Shown here: in pieces, positions 1-12,033 of the stretch | Layout: each line of letters begins with the position of its first letter | Numbering within the stretch: the first letter of the stretch is position 1 | NCBI GenBank assembly: GCA_040397235.1 | Contig: JBBAWH010000001.1 | Coordinates: forward strand, 1 to 64,000 | DNA: 64,000 nucleotides | Source: Limnocylindrus sp040397235 | Lineage (GTDB): Bacteria; Chloroflexota; Limnocylindria; Limnocylindrales; Limnocylindraceae | Reading direction: 5' to 3' | Program-made: the position numbers and the translations under genes | The notes under the pieces: generated by a model | The model's input: only the letters and a program-made list of their open reading frames with translations | Told to the model about the DNA's origin: nothing | Databases searched by the model: none

Positions 1-971
<971 letters not shown>

Positions 972-1074
972 TCCACGACGCCTCTTCGGCGCCCGTGGTC
1001 GTTTTGGATACACCCCCGATGAAACAGATAACTTCTCGATGTTTTCAGTCATGGATTCGGACTTCGCCAAGCGG

Positions 1075-1194
1075 AGCCCGGTGACATTTGCGGAGAGGCC
1101 ATACCCGTTCCCATCCCGAACACGGAAGTCAAGCTCTCCAGCGCCGAAAATACTGAGGGGGCAGCTCCTCGGCAAAATAGGTCGTCGCCGGGCT
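1075..1194 (+). rRNA. rrf: 5S ribosomal RNA
   Basis: The conserved core CCCATCCCGAACACGGAAGT lies at about 1111-1130. The ends AGCCCGG (from 1075) and CCGGGCT (to 1194) are perfect complements and form helix I. This gives about 120 nt, the standard 5S length. It follows the 23S gene in the same direction, as expected for one rRNA transcript. End positions rest on the helix I pairing and could be off by one or two bases. Confidence 0.95.
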
Positions 1195-1234
1195 CTTTGG
1201 CGTCCTGGGGGGTTTCGTCGGCTATCCTGCGAAC

Positions 1235-1930
1235 GTGGAACCTGTGAACGCAACTCCCTGCCCCTGGCTCCTCGACCCACGCGGAGCGATCACCCTTGCA
1301 CCATCTCGCACCCTCAGCCGCTGCGGCGCTGAACCCGCGCGCCCCGAGTTAGCCAAGGCTATTCGTGCTGAGCGCTGCATCGTGGGCGGCGCTTGCCAGA
1401 TTCGCCAGGCGCGTGAGGCGCAGCTCGGCGCCCTCGCCCCAAGCCTCGCCCCGCGCCAGCCGATTGGCGACGCTGCAGTCATCACCAACGCCGCACTGCC
1501 GCGCCCATCGAACGGTTCGCCGTGGCTCCGCGTGCTGCTCGTGTTCGTGCTGGCTGGCGTCATCACCGTCGCAAGCGGCCCCGTGGCTGGCGTTGTCGGC
1601 CCAATCCTGACCTCCGTCATTGGGTCGCTCACCGCGCCGAGCGACGCCACGCCAACCCCCTCGGTCGAGGCCACCCCAACGGCGAGCCCAAGCGAGTCGC
1701 CCTCCCCGAGCCCATCACCAAGCGAGTCGTCGAGCCCATCTCCGTCCCCATCCCCTTCGGCGAGTGCCGCGGCACCAAAGACGTATCTGGTGCGGTCGGG
1801 TGACACGCTCTATGACATCGCGATGTCGCTCGGGTTGGGCCCAGAGGGCTATAAGGAGATCGCCGCCCTCAACAACATTGCAGGGCCGGCCTATACGATC
1901 TCGCCCGGGCAGGTGCTCAAGCTCCCATAG
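1235..1930 (+). CDS. membrane-anchored LysM-domain protein with N-terminal four-Cys region
   Basis: GTG start, 231 residues. Four parts are visible. An N-terminal region carries four spaced cysteines (about residues 8, 29, 47, 52) resembling a small metal-binding or disulfide motif. A single hydrophobic segment (about 96-120, LLVFVLAGVITVASG) should cross the membrane. A Pro/Ser/Thr/Glu-rich linker (about 130-178) follows. The last 48 residues (about 183-231, YLVRSGDTLYDIA) form a typical LysM domain, a peptidoglycan or glycan-binding fold. The likely topology puts the Cys region in the cytoplasm and LysM outside. It stands alone between the rRNA genes and rpsA. The LysM call is firm; the role of the Cys region is unknown. 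Confidence 0.8.
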   Translation: MEPVNATPCPWLLDPRGAITLAPSRTLSRCGAEPARPELAKAIRAERCIVGGACQIRQAREAQLGALAPSLAPRQPIGDAAVITNAALPRPSNGSPWLRVLLVFVLAGVITVASGPVAGVVGPILTSVIGSLTAPSDATPTPSVEATPTASPSESPSPSPSPSESSSPSPSPSPSASAAAPKTYLVRSGDTLYDIAMSLGLGPEGYKEIAALNNIAGPAYTISPGQVLKLP

Positions 1931-2056
1931 GCGCCAAGTCGAGTGTGGGGGGGGGCTGTGGTAGGCTCGCCGAACGCGATCGCGAGGTTGCGCCACCTGC
2001 TTCCGCTGGCGGCGTCACCTCCTGAGCGCGAATACGTCGTAAGGAGAACTACAAAC

Positions 2057-3844
2057 TTGAACGAAGAACTTACCCCTGGCGCCGCCGATATCGAGGCGGG
2101 TGCCGACGCTGGAGCAGTTGCTCCAGTCCGCAAGGCGAAAGCCCCTGCAAAGCCGAAGAGCGTCAAGGTGAAGGCAGCAGATTCGACGGAGGCCCCTGTG
2201 GTCGACCTCGCTGATGTCGCACCTGCCGAATCGGCACCAGTAGCTACCGAGGCACCAGTAGCTACCGAAGCACCAGTAGCTACCGAGGCACCAGTCGCAG
2301 CGCCAGCCGCTGCGCCAACGCCACGTGTGTGGACCGGCCCTGAGCCAACCACCATGGAAGAGTTGCTTGCCGGTGCAGGTATGCCAATCAAGAATCTGAA
2401 GCAGGGCGACGTCCTCGACGGCATCGTTGTCCGCGTCGATAAGGACGAGGTCCTCGTTGACATTGGCGCGAAGAGTGAAGGTGTTGTTTCGAGTCGCGAA
2501 CTTCACGGCCGTAACGGCGAAGAGGGCCCAGCCCTCACCGTCGGCGACACCGTACTCGTCTACGTCATGCAGCCAGAGTCGGAAGATGGGCACGTTGTGC
2601 TCTCAATCCGCCGCGCCGGCATGGAGCGCAAGTGGCGCACGATGCAGGAGCAGCTCGACGCAGGCACCATCATCGAGGCCGCCGTTATCGATCACAACAA
2701 GGGCGGACTCATTGTTGACTGTGGCATTCGCGGCTTCGTGCCGATCAGCCAGATCGTCGACTTCCCGCGCCGCCCAGCTGGCGACGCACCGCGTGACGCC
2801 ATTCAGGAGATTGCCGAGAAGCTACAGCCGTATGTTGGCCGCAAGCTGCGCATGAAGATCTTGGAGGTGAACCGCAAGGGGAACCGCCTGATCCTCTCCG
2901 AGAAGGTTGCGCACTATGAGGAGCGCCGCGGTAAGCGCGACGAACTCTTCAGCACCCTTTCGGTTGGCCAGCGCGTAGCCGGTGTGGTGCGCTCGATCGC
3001 GCCATTCGGACTCTTCGTTGACCTCGGCGGCATCGACGGCCTCATTCATAAGAGTGAGATCAGCTGGTCGAAGGTCGCGAATCCAGAAGCCGGCTACAAC
3101 GTTGGTGACTCGGTTGATGCCGAAGTCATCGACATCAACACGGAGCGCGGGCGCATTAGCCTCTCGATCCGCAAGTTGCAGCCAGACCCATGGAACGCCG
3201 CAATCGCCGACATCAAGATTGGCGATTTCGTTGAGGGAACTATCACCAAGCTGGTGAACTTCGGTGCCTTCGTGCGCGTGCGCGACGGTCTCGAGGGACT
3301 CATCCACATCAGCGAGCTCTCACACAATCGCGTCACCCATCCGGGCGACGTGGTGAAGGACGAGCAGACCCTGAAGCTCAAGGTGATCAGCCTCGACTCA
3401 GAGCGTCACCGCCTCGGCCTCAGCCTCAAGCAGGCGGAAGAGGCTCCAGTGCGCGAAACGCCAGCCGCCGAGCCGAAGCGCGAGACGCGTCGAGCTCGAC
3501 CAGAGCGAAGCTTCTCCATGGATGACGCTGTGCAGGAGCCAGAGGGTGGCATTGACACCACGCTCGCCGCAGCCTTTGCTGGCATCCGCGAGAAGATCGC
3601 CGAGACGGCCGATGACGCTGCAGGGAGCGACGGCGAGACGAAGAAGAAGCGTGCCCCGAAGAGGGCCGATGACGGCGAGAGCGCGTCGGAGGCCATTGAA
3701 GAGGCCCTCGCCGAAGCCGCCCCAGAGGCCGCTGCCGAGGTTGCTGTAGAGTCCCCTGCCGAAGCCGCCCCAGAGGCCCCCGCCGATGTCGCCCCAGAGG
3801 CCCCTGCCGAAGCCGCCCCAGAGGCCCCCGCCGATCAGGCCTAG
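2057..3844 (+). CDS. rpsA: 30S ribosomal protein S1 (four S1 domains)
   Basis: Binds mRNA on the 30S subunit and helps initiation on structured or leader-poor messages. Four S1/OB-fold repeats are visible (about residues 113-180, 199-270, 300-370, 385-455), each with the motif GxxVxGxV...FGxFVDxG. Four is fewer than the six of E. coli S1 but common outside Proteobacteria. An Ala/Val/Glu-rich N-terminal region with exact 18-base repeats precedes them and a Pro/Ala/Glu-rich repeated tail follows. The frame is open back to 1943, but TTG at 2057 has an ideal AAGGAG at 2041-2046 and removes an unlikely N-terminus, so it is preferred (595 aa). Confidence 0.93.
   Translation: MNEELTPGAADIEAGADAGAVAPVRKAKAPAKPKSVKVKAADSTEAPVVDLADVAPAESAPVATEAPVATEAPVATEAPVAAPAAAPTPRVWTGPEPTTMEELLAGAGMPIKNLKQGDVLDGIVVRVDKDEVLVDIGAKSEGVVSSRELHGRNGEEGPALTVGDTVLVYVMQPESEDGHVVLSIRRAGMERKWRTMQEQLDAGTIIEAAVIDHNKGGLIVDCGIRGFVPISQIVDFPRRPAGDAPRDAIQEIAEKLQPYVGRKLRMKILEVNRKGNRLILSEKVAHYEERRGKRDELFSTLSVGQRVAGVVRSIAPFGLFVDLGGIDGLIHKSEISWSKVANPEAGYNVGDSVDAEVIDINTERGRISLSIRKLQPDPWNAAIADIKIGDFVEGTITKLVNFGAFVRVRDGLEGLIHISELSHNRVTHPGDVVKDEQTLKLKVISLDSERHRLGLSLKQAEEAPVRETPAAEPKRETRRARPERSFSMDDAVQEPEGGIDTTLAAAFAGIREKIAETADDAAGSDGETKKKRAPKRADDGESASEAIEEALAEAAPEAAAEVAVESPAEAAPEAPADVAPEAPAEAAPEAPADQA
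2234..2305 (+). repeat. 18-base tandem repeat inside rpsA
   Basis: Four units starting GCACCAGT at 2234, 2252, 2270 and 2288. The first three are almost identical and the last degenerates. In frame they encode repeats of A-P-V-A-T-E in the flexible N-terminal arm of S1. Such in-frame repeats can change copy number by slippage without breaking the gene. Confidence 0.9.
3710..3838 (+). repeat. imperfect repeats encoding the Ala/Pro/Glu tail of S1
   Basis: Repeats of about 15-30 bases built on GCCGAAGCCGCCCCAGAGGCC code for an acidic tail of the form E-A-A-P-E-A-P-A. The tail lies after the last S1 domain and is predicted to be disordered. Confidence 0.8.
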
Positions 3845-3850
3845 CCCCGC

Positions 3851-3867
3851 GGGGGCGCTTGGCCCCC
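3851..3867 (+). terminator. possible hairpin terminator after rpsA
   Basis: GGGGGC and GCCCCC form a six-base-pair GC stem around the loop GCTTG, seven bases after the rpsA stop. There is no T-run, so intrinsic termination is uncertain; it may only stabilise the 3' end. Confidence 0.4.
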
Positions 3868-3891
3868 TCGTGAAGCGACGGAGCGGAGTGG

Positions 3892-3897
3892 TAGACT
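3892..3897 (+). promoter_or_regulatory. possible -10 box upstream of clpC
   Basis: TAGACT lies 57 bases before the clpC ATG. No convincing -35 box sits 16-18 bases upstream. It is listed because clpC follows a terminator-like hairpin and probably needs its own promoter. Confidence 0.3.
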
Positions 3898-3954
3898 TAC
3901 GGTCCGCGAAGTTAGCTGGCGACAAACGCCTGGCAGCGGGGATCGGAGGAGCGC

Positions 3955-6570
<2,616 letters not shown>

Positions 6571-6583
6571 GTCCGTTCGCCGC

Positions 6584-7978
6584 ATGGCGAAGAGCAAGAG
6601 CGTCTGGCTCTGTCAAACCTGTGCCTTTGAGGCACCCGCCCTCGAGAATCCCTGCCGTAGCTGCGGCTCCTGGAACTCTCTGGTGGAGACCGTGCGAGAT
6701 CGACCCTCTGCGCGTGTTCGTGCCGCCGGCGGGCGGACTGCTGCCGCCCCCGTGCAGCCACAGCCACTTCGAGCGGCCAGCGCGGATCGCGCACCGCGCC
6801 TCCCGCTCGGCGTTCCAGAGCTTGATCGCGTCCTCGGTGGTGGCGCCGTGCCTGGCTCCATCATCTTGCTCGGCGGTGAACCGGGGATCGGCAAGAGCAC
6901 GCTCTTGCTGCAGGCCGCTGCGGGCATCGCACTCGCCGGCGGGCGCGTCCTCTATGCGTCGGGCGAAGAGTCGGCGGCGCAGATTGCCGATCGCGCCGAA
7001 CGCCTCGGCCTTATGGCGACCGTTGCAGCCGACACCGTAGAGATTCTCGCCGAGAGCGAAGTCGGCGCAATTGCCGAGGCGGCGCATCGCGACCGCCCGA
7101 CACTCCTGATCGTCGACTCTATTCAAACCGCAACGCTCGCTGAGCTCGAAGGGCCAGCAGGAAGCGTGGGCCAGGTCCGCGGCAGCGCGGAGGTACTCGC
7201 CAGCGTTGCGCGAGCGACTGGGGCCGCAGTGATCCTTGTCGGCCACGTCACGAAAGAGGGGAGCATCGCCGGGCCAAAGACGCTCGAACATCTTGTTGAC
7301 GCGGTGATCATGCTTGATGGCGACCGCCACGGCACCCTGCGCACCCTGCGTGCCGCAAAGAATCGCTTCGGCTCTACCGATGAGCTCGGGTTGCTTGAGA
7401 TGGGCGAGAAGGGCCTCGCCGGTATCGATGACCCAGGGCGCGCCTTTATTGATGATCGCGATGAGCGTGCGCCAGGGGCGGTCGTTGCCCCACTCCTGGA
7501 GGGGAGTCGCCCCATGTTGGTTGAGGTGCAGGCGCTAGTTGCTGGAACGGCATTCGGCACACCACGCCGCACCGGTCGCGGGCTCGATACCGCGCGCCTC
7601 TCTCTCTTGTGTGCCGTGCTCGCGCGTCGCGCAGGGATTGCGTTGAGCGACCGCGATATTTACGCCAACCTGGTCGGCGGCATTGTTCTTGACGAGCCCG
7701 CCCTCGATCTGCCGCTCGCCCTCGCGCTCGCCTCATCGCAGAGCGACCGCCCAATCAGTCGCGCGCTCGTCGCTGTCGGTGAGGTCGGACTCCTCGGTGA
7801 GCTCCGCCCCGTCTCTGGTCTCGCTCGACGACTTCGTGAGGCTGCGCGCCACGGATTCACCACGGCGATCGTTCCTGCCCCGCGACGTGGCGCCGCGAGC
7901 GAGCCGATGCCCGAGGGGATGAAGGTCATTGCCGTGCGCACCTTACGTGAAGCGATCACCGAGGCGCTCGGTGAGTAG
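6584..7978 (+). CDS. radA: DNA repair protein RadA
   Basis: RecA-like ATPase that helps branch migration and processing of recombination intermediates. Visible are an N-terminal zinc finger of two CxxC pairs (CQTC and CRSC, within residues 10-29), Walker A GEPGIGKS near 98-105, the RadA signature KNRFG at 259-263 and a C-terminal Lon-protease-like domain without a need for proteolysis. Length (464) is normal. ATG lies 14 bases after the clpC stop, so the two are probably cotranscribed. Confidence 0.97.
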   Translation: MAKSKSVWLCQTCAFEAPALENPCRSCGSWNSLVETVRDRPSARVRAAGGRTAAAPVQPQPLRAASADRAPRLPLGVPELDRVLGGGAVPGSIILLGGEPGIGKSTLLLQAAAGIALAGGRVLYASGEESAAQIADRAERLGLMATVAADTVEILAESEVGAIAEAAHRDRPTLLIVDSIQTATLAELEGPAGSVGQVRGSAEVLASVARATGAAVILVGHVTKEGSIAGPKTLEHLVDAVIMLDGDRHGTLRTLRAAKNRFGSTDELGLLEMGEKGLAGIDDPGRAFIDDRDERAPGAVVAPLLEGSRPMLVEVQALVAGTAFGTPRRTGRGLDTARLSLLCAVLARRAGIALSDRDIYANLVGGIVLDEPALDLPLALALASSQSDRPISRALVAVGEVGLLGELRPVSGLARRLREAARHGFTTAIVPAPRRGAASEPMPEGMKVIAVRTLREAITEALGE

Positions 7979-9218
7979 CGGCCCAACGTTTGATGTCATT
8001 GTCGTAGCGGCAGGCTCTGGCCTCCGCATGGGCGGCGTCGACAAGTCACTCATCCCCATTGCCGGCAAACCGGCGCTGCGCTGGTCGCTCGAGTCGTTCG
8101 CAGCAACCACTGGCGTTCGGCGCATCGTTGTGGTCACCGCGCAGGATCGTGTCGCCAATTACGCCGCACTCCCGTGGATCCCAACGGCTGTCGTTGCCGT
8201 TGTTCCCGGTGGCGAGACGCGGTCCGCATCGGTCGCTGCTGGCCTGCACGCGTTGGAGCGTGCCCCAGGCGAGGCGGGTGCAGTTCTACTGATTCATGAT
8301 GCCGCACGCCCTGGCGTTGATGCCGACGTCACGCTTCGCGTGGTGGCTGCCGCCCTGCAGCACGGAGCGGCAGCGCCGGTCATGCCGATCGCCGACACGC
8401 TGAAGCGCGTCGCACCAAACGCCACAGGTGCTTCAACAGCACACAGCTCAGGGAGCGTTGATCGCGCTAGCGTTGTCTCGGCGCAAACACCGCAAGGGAT
8501 CGCCGCGCAACACGTCCCCGCTTTTGCCACCGCGCTTGCCAGCGACACTGCGGCAACCGACGACACGAGTGTTCTTGAATCGATCGGCGTCGCCGTTGAG
8601 CTGGTGCAAGGCTCGGCACGCCTACGCAAGTTGACCGAGCCTGATGACATCCTCTCTGTTGGGGCGATGCTGCGACCGTCGGACCCGACGGTCTCCTTTA
8701 GCGAGATCCTCTCCTCGCTCCCAGGGAGCCGCATTCGCGTTGGATGGGGGGATGATGCACATCCAGTTGGTACGAGTGGCACGCTGCATCTCGGCGGCCG
8801 TGCCTTCCCCGAGAGCCCTGCGCTGGTCGGGCACTCCGATGGCGATGTGGTGCTCCATGCCGTGGCAGATGCCCTCATCGGCGCCGCAGGACTCGGCGAC
8901 CTGGGGCGGCTCTTCCCCGCAACAGGTGCGACGCCGAAGGGGATTGCGAGTGGAGCCCTTCTCGCCGAGAGCGTTGAGCGTGCCGCCGCCGTCGGCGTGC
9001 AGCCGCTCTGGGTCGATCTGCTGATCACCGCCAGCGCCCCAAAACTTGCGCCGTACCTCGACGAGATCGGTGCGAATGTCGCCGGCCTTCTTGGCATTCC
9101 CGTCGATCGGGTCAGCGCCAAGGCTTCGAGCGGTAATCTGGTCGGCGACGAGGGTGCCGGCAAGGCGATTCGCTGCGCCGCCATCCTTGTAGCGCAGCGA
9201 AGGGGTACCTCGGAGTGA
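7971..9218 (+). CDS. ispDF: bifunctional IspD-IspF enzyme (MEP isoprenoid pathway)
   Basis: The IspD half (about residues 1-235) transfers CMP to methylerythritol 4-phosphate; it shows the nucleotidyltransferase motif AAGSGLRMGG and HDAARP. The IspF half (about 250-415) makes the cyclodiphosphate; it keeps the D-x-H pair (GDDAH), GHSDGDVVLH and LGDLGRLFP. The IspF active-site loops are odd: the usual FPDTD reads FPATG, and the usual KATTTE reads KASSGN. GTG at 7971 overlaps the radA end by eight bases (GTGAGTAG). The frame is open further upstream, but that would overlap radA by 50 bases. Domain identity is firm; full IspF activity is less certain. Confidence 0.92.
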   Translation: MSSGPTFDVIVVAAGSGLRMGGVDKSLIPIAGKPALRWSLESFAATTGVRRIVVVTAQDRVANYAALPWIPTAVVAVVPGGETRSASVAAGLHALERAPGEAGAVLLIHDAARPGVDADVTLRVVAAALQHGAAAPVMPIADTLKRVAPNATGASTAHSSGSVDRASVVSAQTPQGIAAQHVPAFATALASDTAATDDTSVLESIGVAVELVQGSARLRKLTEPDDILSVGAMLRPSDPTVSFSEILSSLPGSRIRVGWGDDAHPVGTSGTLHLGGRAFPESPALVGHSDGDVVLHAVADALIGAAGLGDLGRLFPATGATPKGIASGALLAESVERAAAVGVQPLWVDLLITASAPKLAPYLDEIGANVAGLLGIPVDRVSAKASSGNLVGDEGAGKAIRCAAILVAQRRGTSE

Positions 9219-10627
9219 GCCTGCAGTTCCGCGACACGCTGAGCGGGGAGACCCGACCCTTCACGCCCGTCGACCCAAAACAGGTCGGCGTGTATTCCTG
9301 CGGACCGACGATTTATGGTCCGGCCCATATCGGCAACTTCCGCAGCTTCCTCTTCGCCGACACGCTGGTGCGTTGGCTCCGAGCGAGTGGCCGCACGGTG
9401 CGATGGGTGGTGAACCTGACCGACATCGACGACAAGATCATCCGCACCGCAGCGGCAGAGGGCGTAGAGATTCGCGCGCTCACCGATCGCTGGGAGGCGG
9501 TCTTCCGCGCCGACATGACGGCGCTGCGCATGGTGATTCCCGACGAGATGCCCCGCGCGACGGAGCACATTCCTGAGCAGATCGCCCTCGTGCAGCAGCT
9601 CCTCGACAAGGGGCACGCCTATCGCACGGAGGACGGATCGATCTTCTTCAAGATCTCCTCATGGCCCGCGTACGGACGCCTCGCGCGCCTTGATCCCGAA
9701 GCGATGCGCGTCGGCGAGCGCGTGGAGGCCGACGAGTACAGCAAGGACGACGTGCGCGACTTTGTCTTGTGGAAGGCGGCGAAGCCTGGCGAGCCATCGT
9801 GGGACGGACCGCTCGGCGCAGGGCGACCGGGATGGCACCTCGAGTGCTCGGCGATGAGCATGCGCTACCTCGGCGAGTCGTTCGATCTACACACTGGTGG
9901 CATCGACCTCATCTTCCCGCATCATGAAGACGAGATCGCGCAGTCTGAGGCGGCGACGGGGAAGCCATTCGTCGGCACTTGGATGCACTGCGCACACTTG
10001 CACGTCTCGGGCGACAAGATGTCGAAGTCGCTCGGGAACATCTCGCGTGTGAGCGATCTACTCGCTGGCGGCGCGGAGCCTCGCGCCCTGCGCCTCGCGC
10101 TGATCTCCGCGCACTACCGCACGAATCTCAACTACAACGACGACTCGCTCACCGCAGCCGCATCGGCCATCGCGCGCATCGATGCCTTCGTCGCCGCACT
10201 GACCACACGTAGCGCGATCACAACCGGTGATGCGGACGCCGACCAGCGTGCAGCGACACTCGCCGATACGAGCTGGAGCAGGTTCGCCGCTGCGATGGAT
10301 GACGACCTTGCCGTCCCCGAAGCCCTCGCAACGCTCTTTGATCTAGTGCGCGACGGGAATCGCCTCCTCGACGCCAACTGCAGCGGCGCAGGCGCGCAGT
10401 CGCTGATCGCCGTTCTCGAGAAGATCAACGCTGTGCTGGCCGTGCTGCCAGATCGCGCGGTGCTCCCAGCGGGTGCCGAGGCGCTGCTTGCGGAGCGCAT
10501 CGCCGCACGCGCCGCCAAGGATTGGGCGCGCTCCGACGCACTGCGCGACGAGTTGGCGAGCCTCGGCGTGCTGATTGATGACGGTCGCGATGGGCAGCGT
10601 TGGCGACTGGCTGGGCCGCAGGCATGA
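9215..10627 (+). CDS. cysS: cysteinyl-tRNA synthetase
   Basis: Class I synthetase that charges tRNA-Cys. The HIGH signature appears as HIGN at 38-41, the zinc-binding Cys29 lies in YSCGPT, and the second signature KMSKS is at 268-272. Length (470) is normal and the C-terminal helical bundle is present. GTG at 9215 overlaps the ispDF stop (GTGA), which suggests translational coupling. Confidence 0.97.
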   Translation: MSLQFRDTLSGETRPFTPVDPKQVGVYSCGPTIYGPAHIGNFRSFLFADTLVRWLRASGRTVRWVVNLTDIDDKIIRTAAAEGVEIRALTDRWEAVFRADMTALRMVIPDEMPRATEHIPEQIALVQQLLDKGHAYRTEDGSIFFKISSWPAYGRLARLDPEAMRVGERVEADEYSKDDVRDFVLWKAAKPGEPSWDGPLGAGRPGWHLECSAMSMRYLGESFDLHTGGIDLIFPHHEDEIAQSEAATGKPFVGTWMHCAHLHVSGDKMSKSLGNISRVSDLLAGGAEPRALRLALISAHYRTNLNYNDDSLTAAASAIARIDAFVAALTTRSAITTGDADADQRAATLADTSWSRFAAAMDDDLAVPEALATLFDLVRDGNRLLDANCSGAGAQSLIAVLEKINAVLAVLPDRAVLPAGAEALLAERIAARAAKDWARSDALRDELASLGVLIDDGRDGQRWRLAGPQA

Positions 10628-11673
10628 ACGACGACCAGCGACCGCGACCACCACGCCCTGCTGGATTCCGCCCCGGCGGTCCGCGACCAGGTGGTCCCGG
10701 TGGACCGGTCGGACCACGCCCTGGCATGGCGCGCCCAACCTTTAGTGCAGGTGGTGCCCGGCAGTGGGCATCGCGACGCGCTATCTCCCTCCAGGTTGCG
10801 GGCATGGTCGGCCCTGAGCACGAGGTCGTCGCTGGGCGTCGGCCGGTAGAGGAGGCGTTCGCCGCCCGCCGTGAGGCGGTTCGCCTCCTGGTGGTGCCGC
10901 AGCGACGTGACGCCCTGCAGCAGATGGTCCTGCACGCCACCGCCCTGCGCATCCCGATTATTGAGGTCGAGGGTGCCCTTATCGGCCAGCTGTCAGGGTT
11001 CGATGGACACCAGGGGGTCGCCCTGGTCGTGAAGCGGCGCCCCGAGGCCGCCCCCGAGGACCTCCTCGCCCGCGCCGTGGCGCGCGGGGAGCCCCCATTC
11101 CTCCTCGCCCTCGACGGGGTAGAGGACCCCCAGAACTTCGGCAGCCTGATCCGGAGCGCCGAGGCGGTGGGGGTGCATGGCCTCCTGATCGGCAGCAAGG
11201 GGGCCGCCCCCCTCTCGCCAGCCGCCATTAAGGCCAGCGCCGGAGCGGTCGAGCACCTGCTGGTCGCCCGCGTCGAGAACCTCGCCGACGAGCTCACCGC
11301 CCTGCGCCTGCGGGGCATTCGGGTGGTCGGCGCCGAGGCCGAGGCGGCCCAGGGGTATCGCGAGGCGGCCCTGCGCGGGCCACTCTGCATCGTGATTGGG
11401 GCCGAGGGGCGGGGGCTTTCGCCCGCCGTGCGTCGGCGGGTCGACCTCTTCGTCCGCATCCCCATGGCTGGCAAGGTCGCCAGCCTGAACGCCGCGGTGG
11501 CCGGCTCCATCCTGCTCTTCGAGGCGCTCGGTCAACGCCCAGCAGCGGCACAGCCTGTGCCAGCCCCTGAGGCCCCGCTGGTCGCGCCAAGCGAGCCTGT
11601 CGCGCCAGTCTCAGCCGACACCGAAGCGCCAGCCGCCCCTGAAATTGACGATCTTCCGCACGTAGGCGGTTGA
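10624..11673 (+). CDS. rlmB: 23S rRNA (guanosine-2'-O-)-methyltransferase, RlmB/TrmH type
   Basis: SPOUT-family 2'-O-methyltransferase. An N-terminal substrate-binding domain (around residues 60-130, containing GRRPVEEAF) is followed by the catalytic knot with LALDGVEDPQNFGSLIRSAE, IGAEGRGLS and KVASLNAAVAGSILLFE-like motifs 1-3. The first 45 residues are a Pro/Arg/Gly-rich, probably disordered arm, and the last 45 an Ala/Pro/Glu tail. ATG at 10624 overlaps the cysS stop (ATGA). RlmB is favoured over TrmH because it follows cysS, the usual neighbourhood of rlmB, but the exact target nucleotide cannot be read from sequence. Confidence 0.88.
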   Translation: MNDDQRPRPPRPAGFRPGGPRPGGPGGPVGPRPGMARPTFSAGGARQWASRRAISLQVAGMVGPEHEVVAGRRPVEEAFAARREAVRLLVVPQRRDALQQMVLHATALRIPIIEVEGALIGQLSGFDGHQGVALVVKRRPEAAPEDLLARAVARGEPPFLLALDGVEDPQNFGSLIRSAEAVGVHGLLIGSKGAAPLSPAAIKASAGAVEHLLVARVENLADELTALRLRGIRVVGAEAEAAQGYREAALRGPLCIVIGAEGRGLSPAVRRRVDLFVRIPMAGKVASLNAAVAGSILLFEALGQRPAAAQPVPAPEAPLVAPSEPVAPVSADTEAPAAPEIDDLPHVGG

Positions 11674-11699
11674 CCCCCACGCCCGTAGGGGGCTATGAT
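11670..11699 (+). promoter_or_regulatory. sigma-70-type promoter for the tRNA-tuf operon
   Basis: TTGACC (11670-11675), an 18-base spacer and TATGAT (11694-11699). It lies at the rlmB stop, about 40 bases before the first tRNA, and is one of the two best promoter matches in the window. Confidence 0.8.
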
Positions 11700-11739
11700 C
11701 ACGCCTCACCGACGGACCGCAAGGTATCCCGACGTGGGC

Positions 11740-11815
11740 GCCGACATAGCTCAATTGGTAGAGCAACGGTTTTGTAAACCGTAGGTTCCGGGTTCGAGTC
11801 CCGTTGTCGGCTCCA
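11740..11815 (+). tRNA. tRNA-Thr (TGT)
   Basis: Cloverleaf of 76 nt with acceptor strands GCCGACA and TGTCGGC, anticodon TGT in the loop TTTGTAA, T-loop GGTTCGAGTCC and encoded CCA. First of three tRNAs ahead of tuf copy 1. Confidence 0.96.
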
Positions 11816-11828
11816 GCACTGGACACAA

Positions 11829-11913
11829 GGGTAGGTTGAGCAGGTGGTGAGCTCCGCTGACTGTAGATCAGCCGTCTTCGACTGTGGGGGTTCGATTCCC
11901 TTCCTGCCCACCA
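11829..11913 (+). tRNA. tRNA-Tyr (GTA)
   Basis: Type II tRNA of 85 nt: acceptor GGGTAGG with CCTGCCC, anticodon loop CTGTAGA giving GTA, and an extended variable arm of about 13 nt as expected for bacterial tRNA-Tyr. CCA is encoded. Confidence 0.95.
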
Positions 11914-11957
11914 GAACTGGAGCAAAAAGAGAAGCAACAGGATCGGAAATAGGACTG

Positions 11958-12033
11958 GCCCACGTAGCTCAGTTGGTAGAGCACGTCATTGGTAATGACG
12001 AGGTCACCGGTTCAAGTCCGGTCGTGGGCTCCA
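11958..12033 (+). tRNA. tRNA-Thr (GGT)
   Basis: 76 nt: acceptor GCCCACG with CGTGGGC, anticodon loop TTGGTAA giving GGT, T-loop GGTTCAAGTCC, encoded CCA. With the TGT isoacceptor at 11740 it reads all but possibly ACG codons well. The Thr-Tyr-Thr-tuf order resembles E. coli thrU-tyrU-glyT-thrT-tufB without the glycine tRNA. Confidence 0.96.

Noticed and set aside
1943..2056. N-terminal extension of rpsA from GTG 1943
   Set aside because: No ribosome binding site; TTG 2057 has an ideal AAGGAG, and the extension looks like leader sequence.
2234..2305. CRISPR-like repeat array
   Set aside because: Units are contiguous 18-base in-frame repeats without spacers, inside rpsA.
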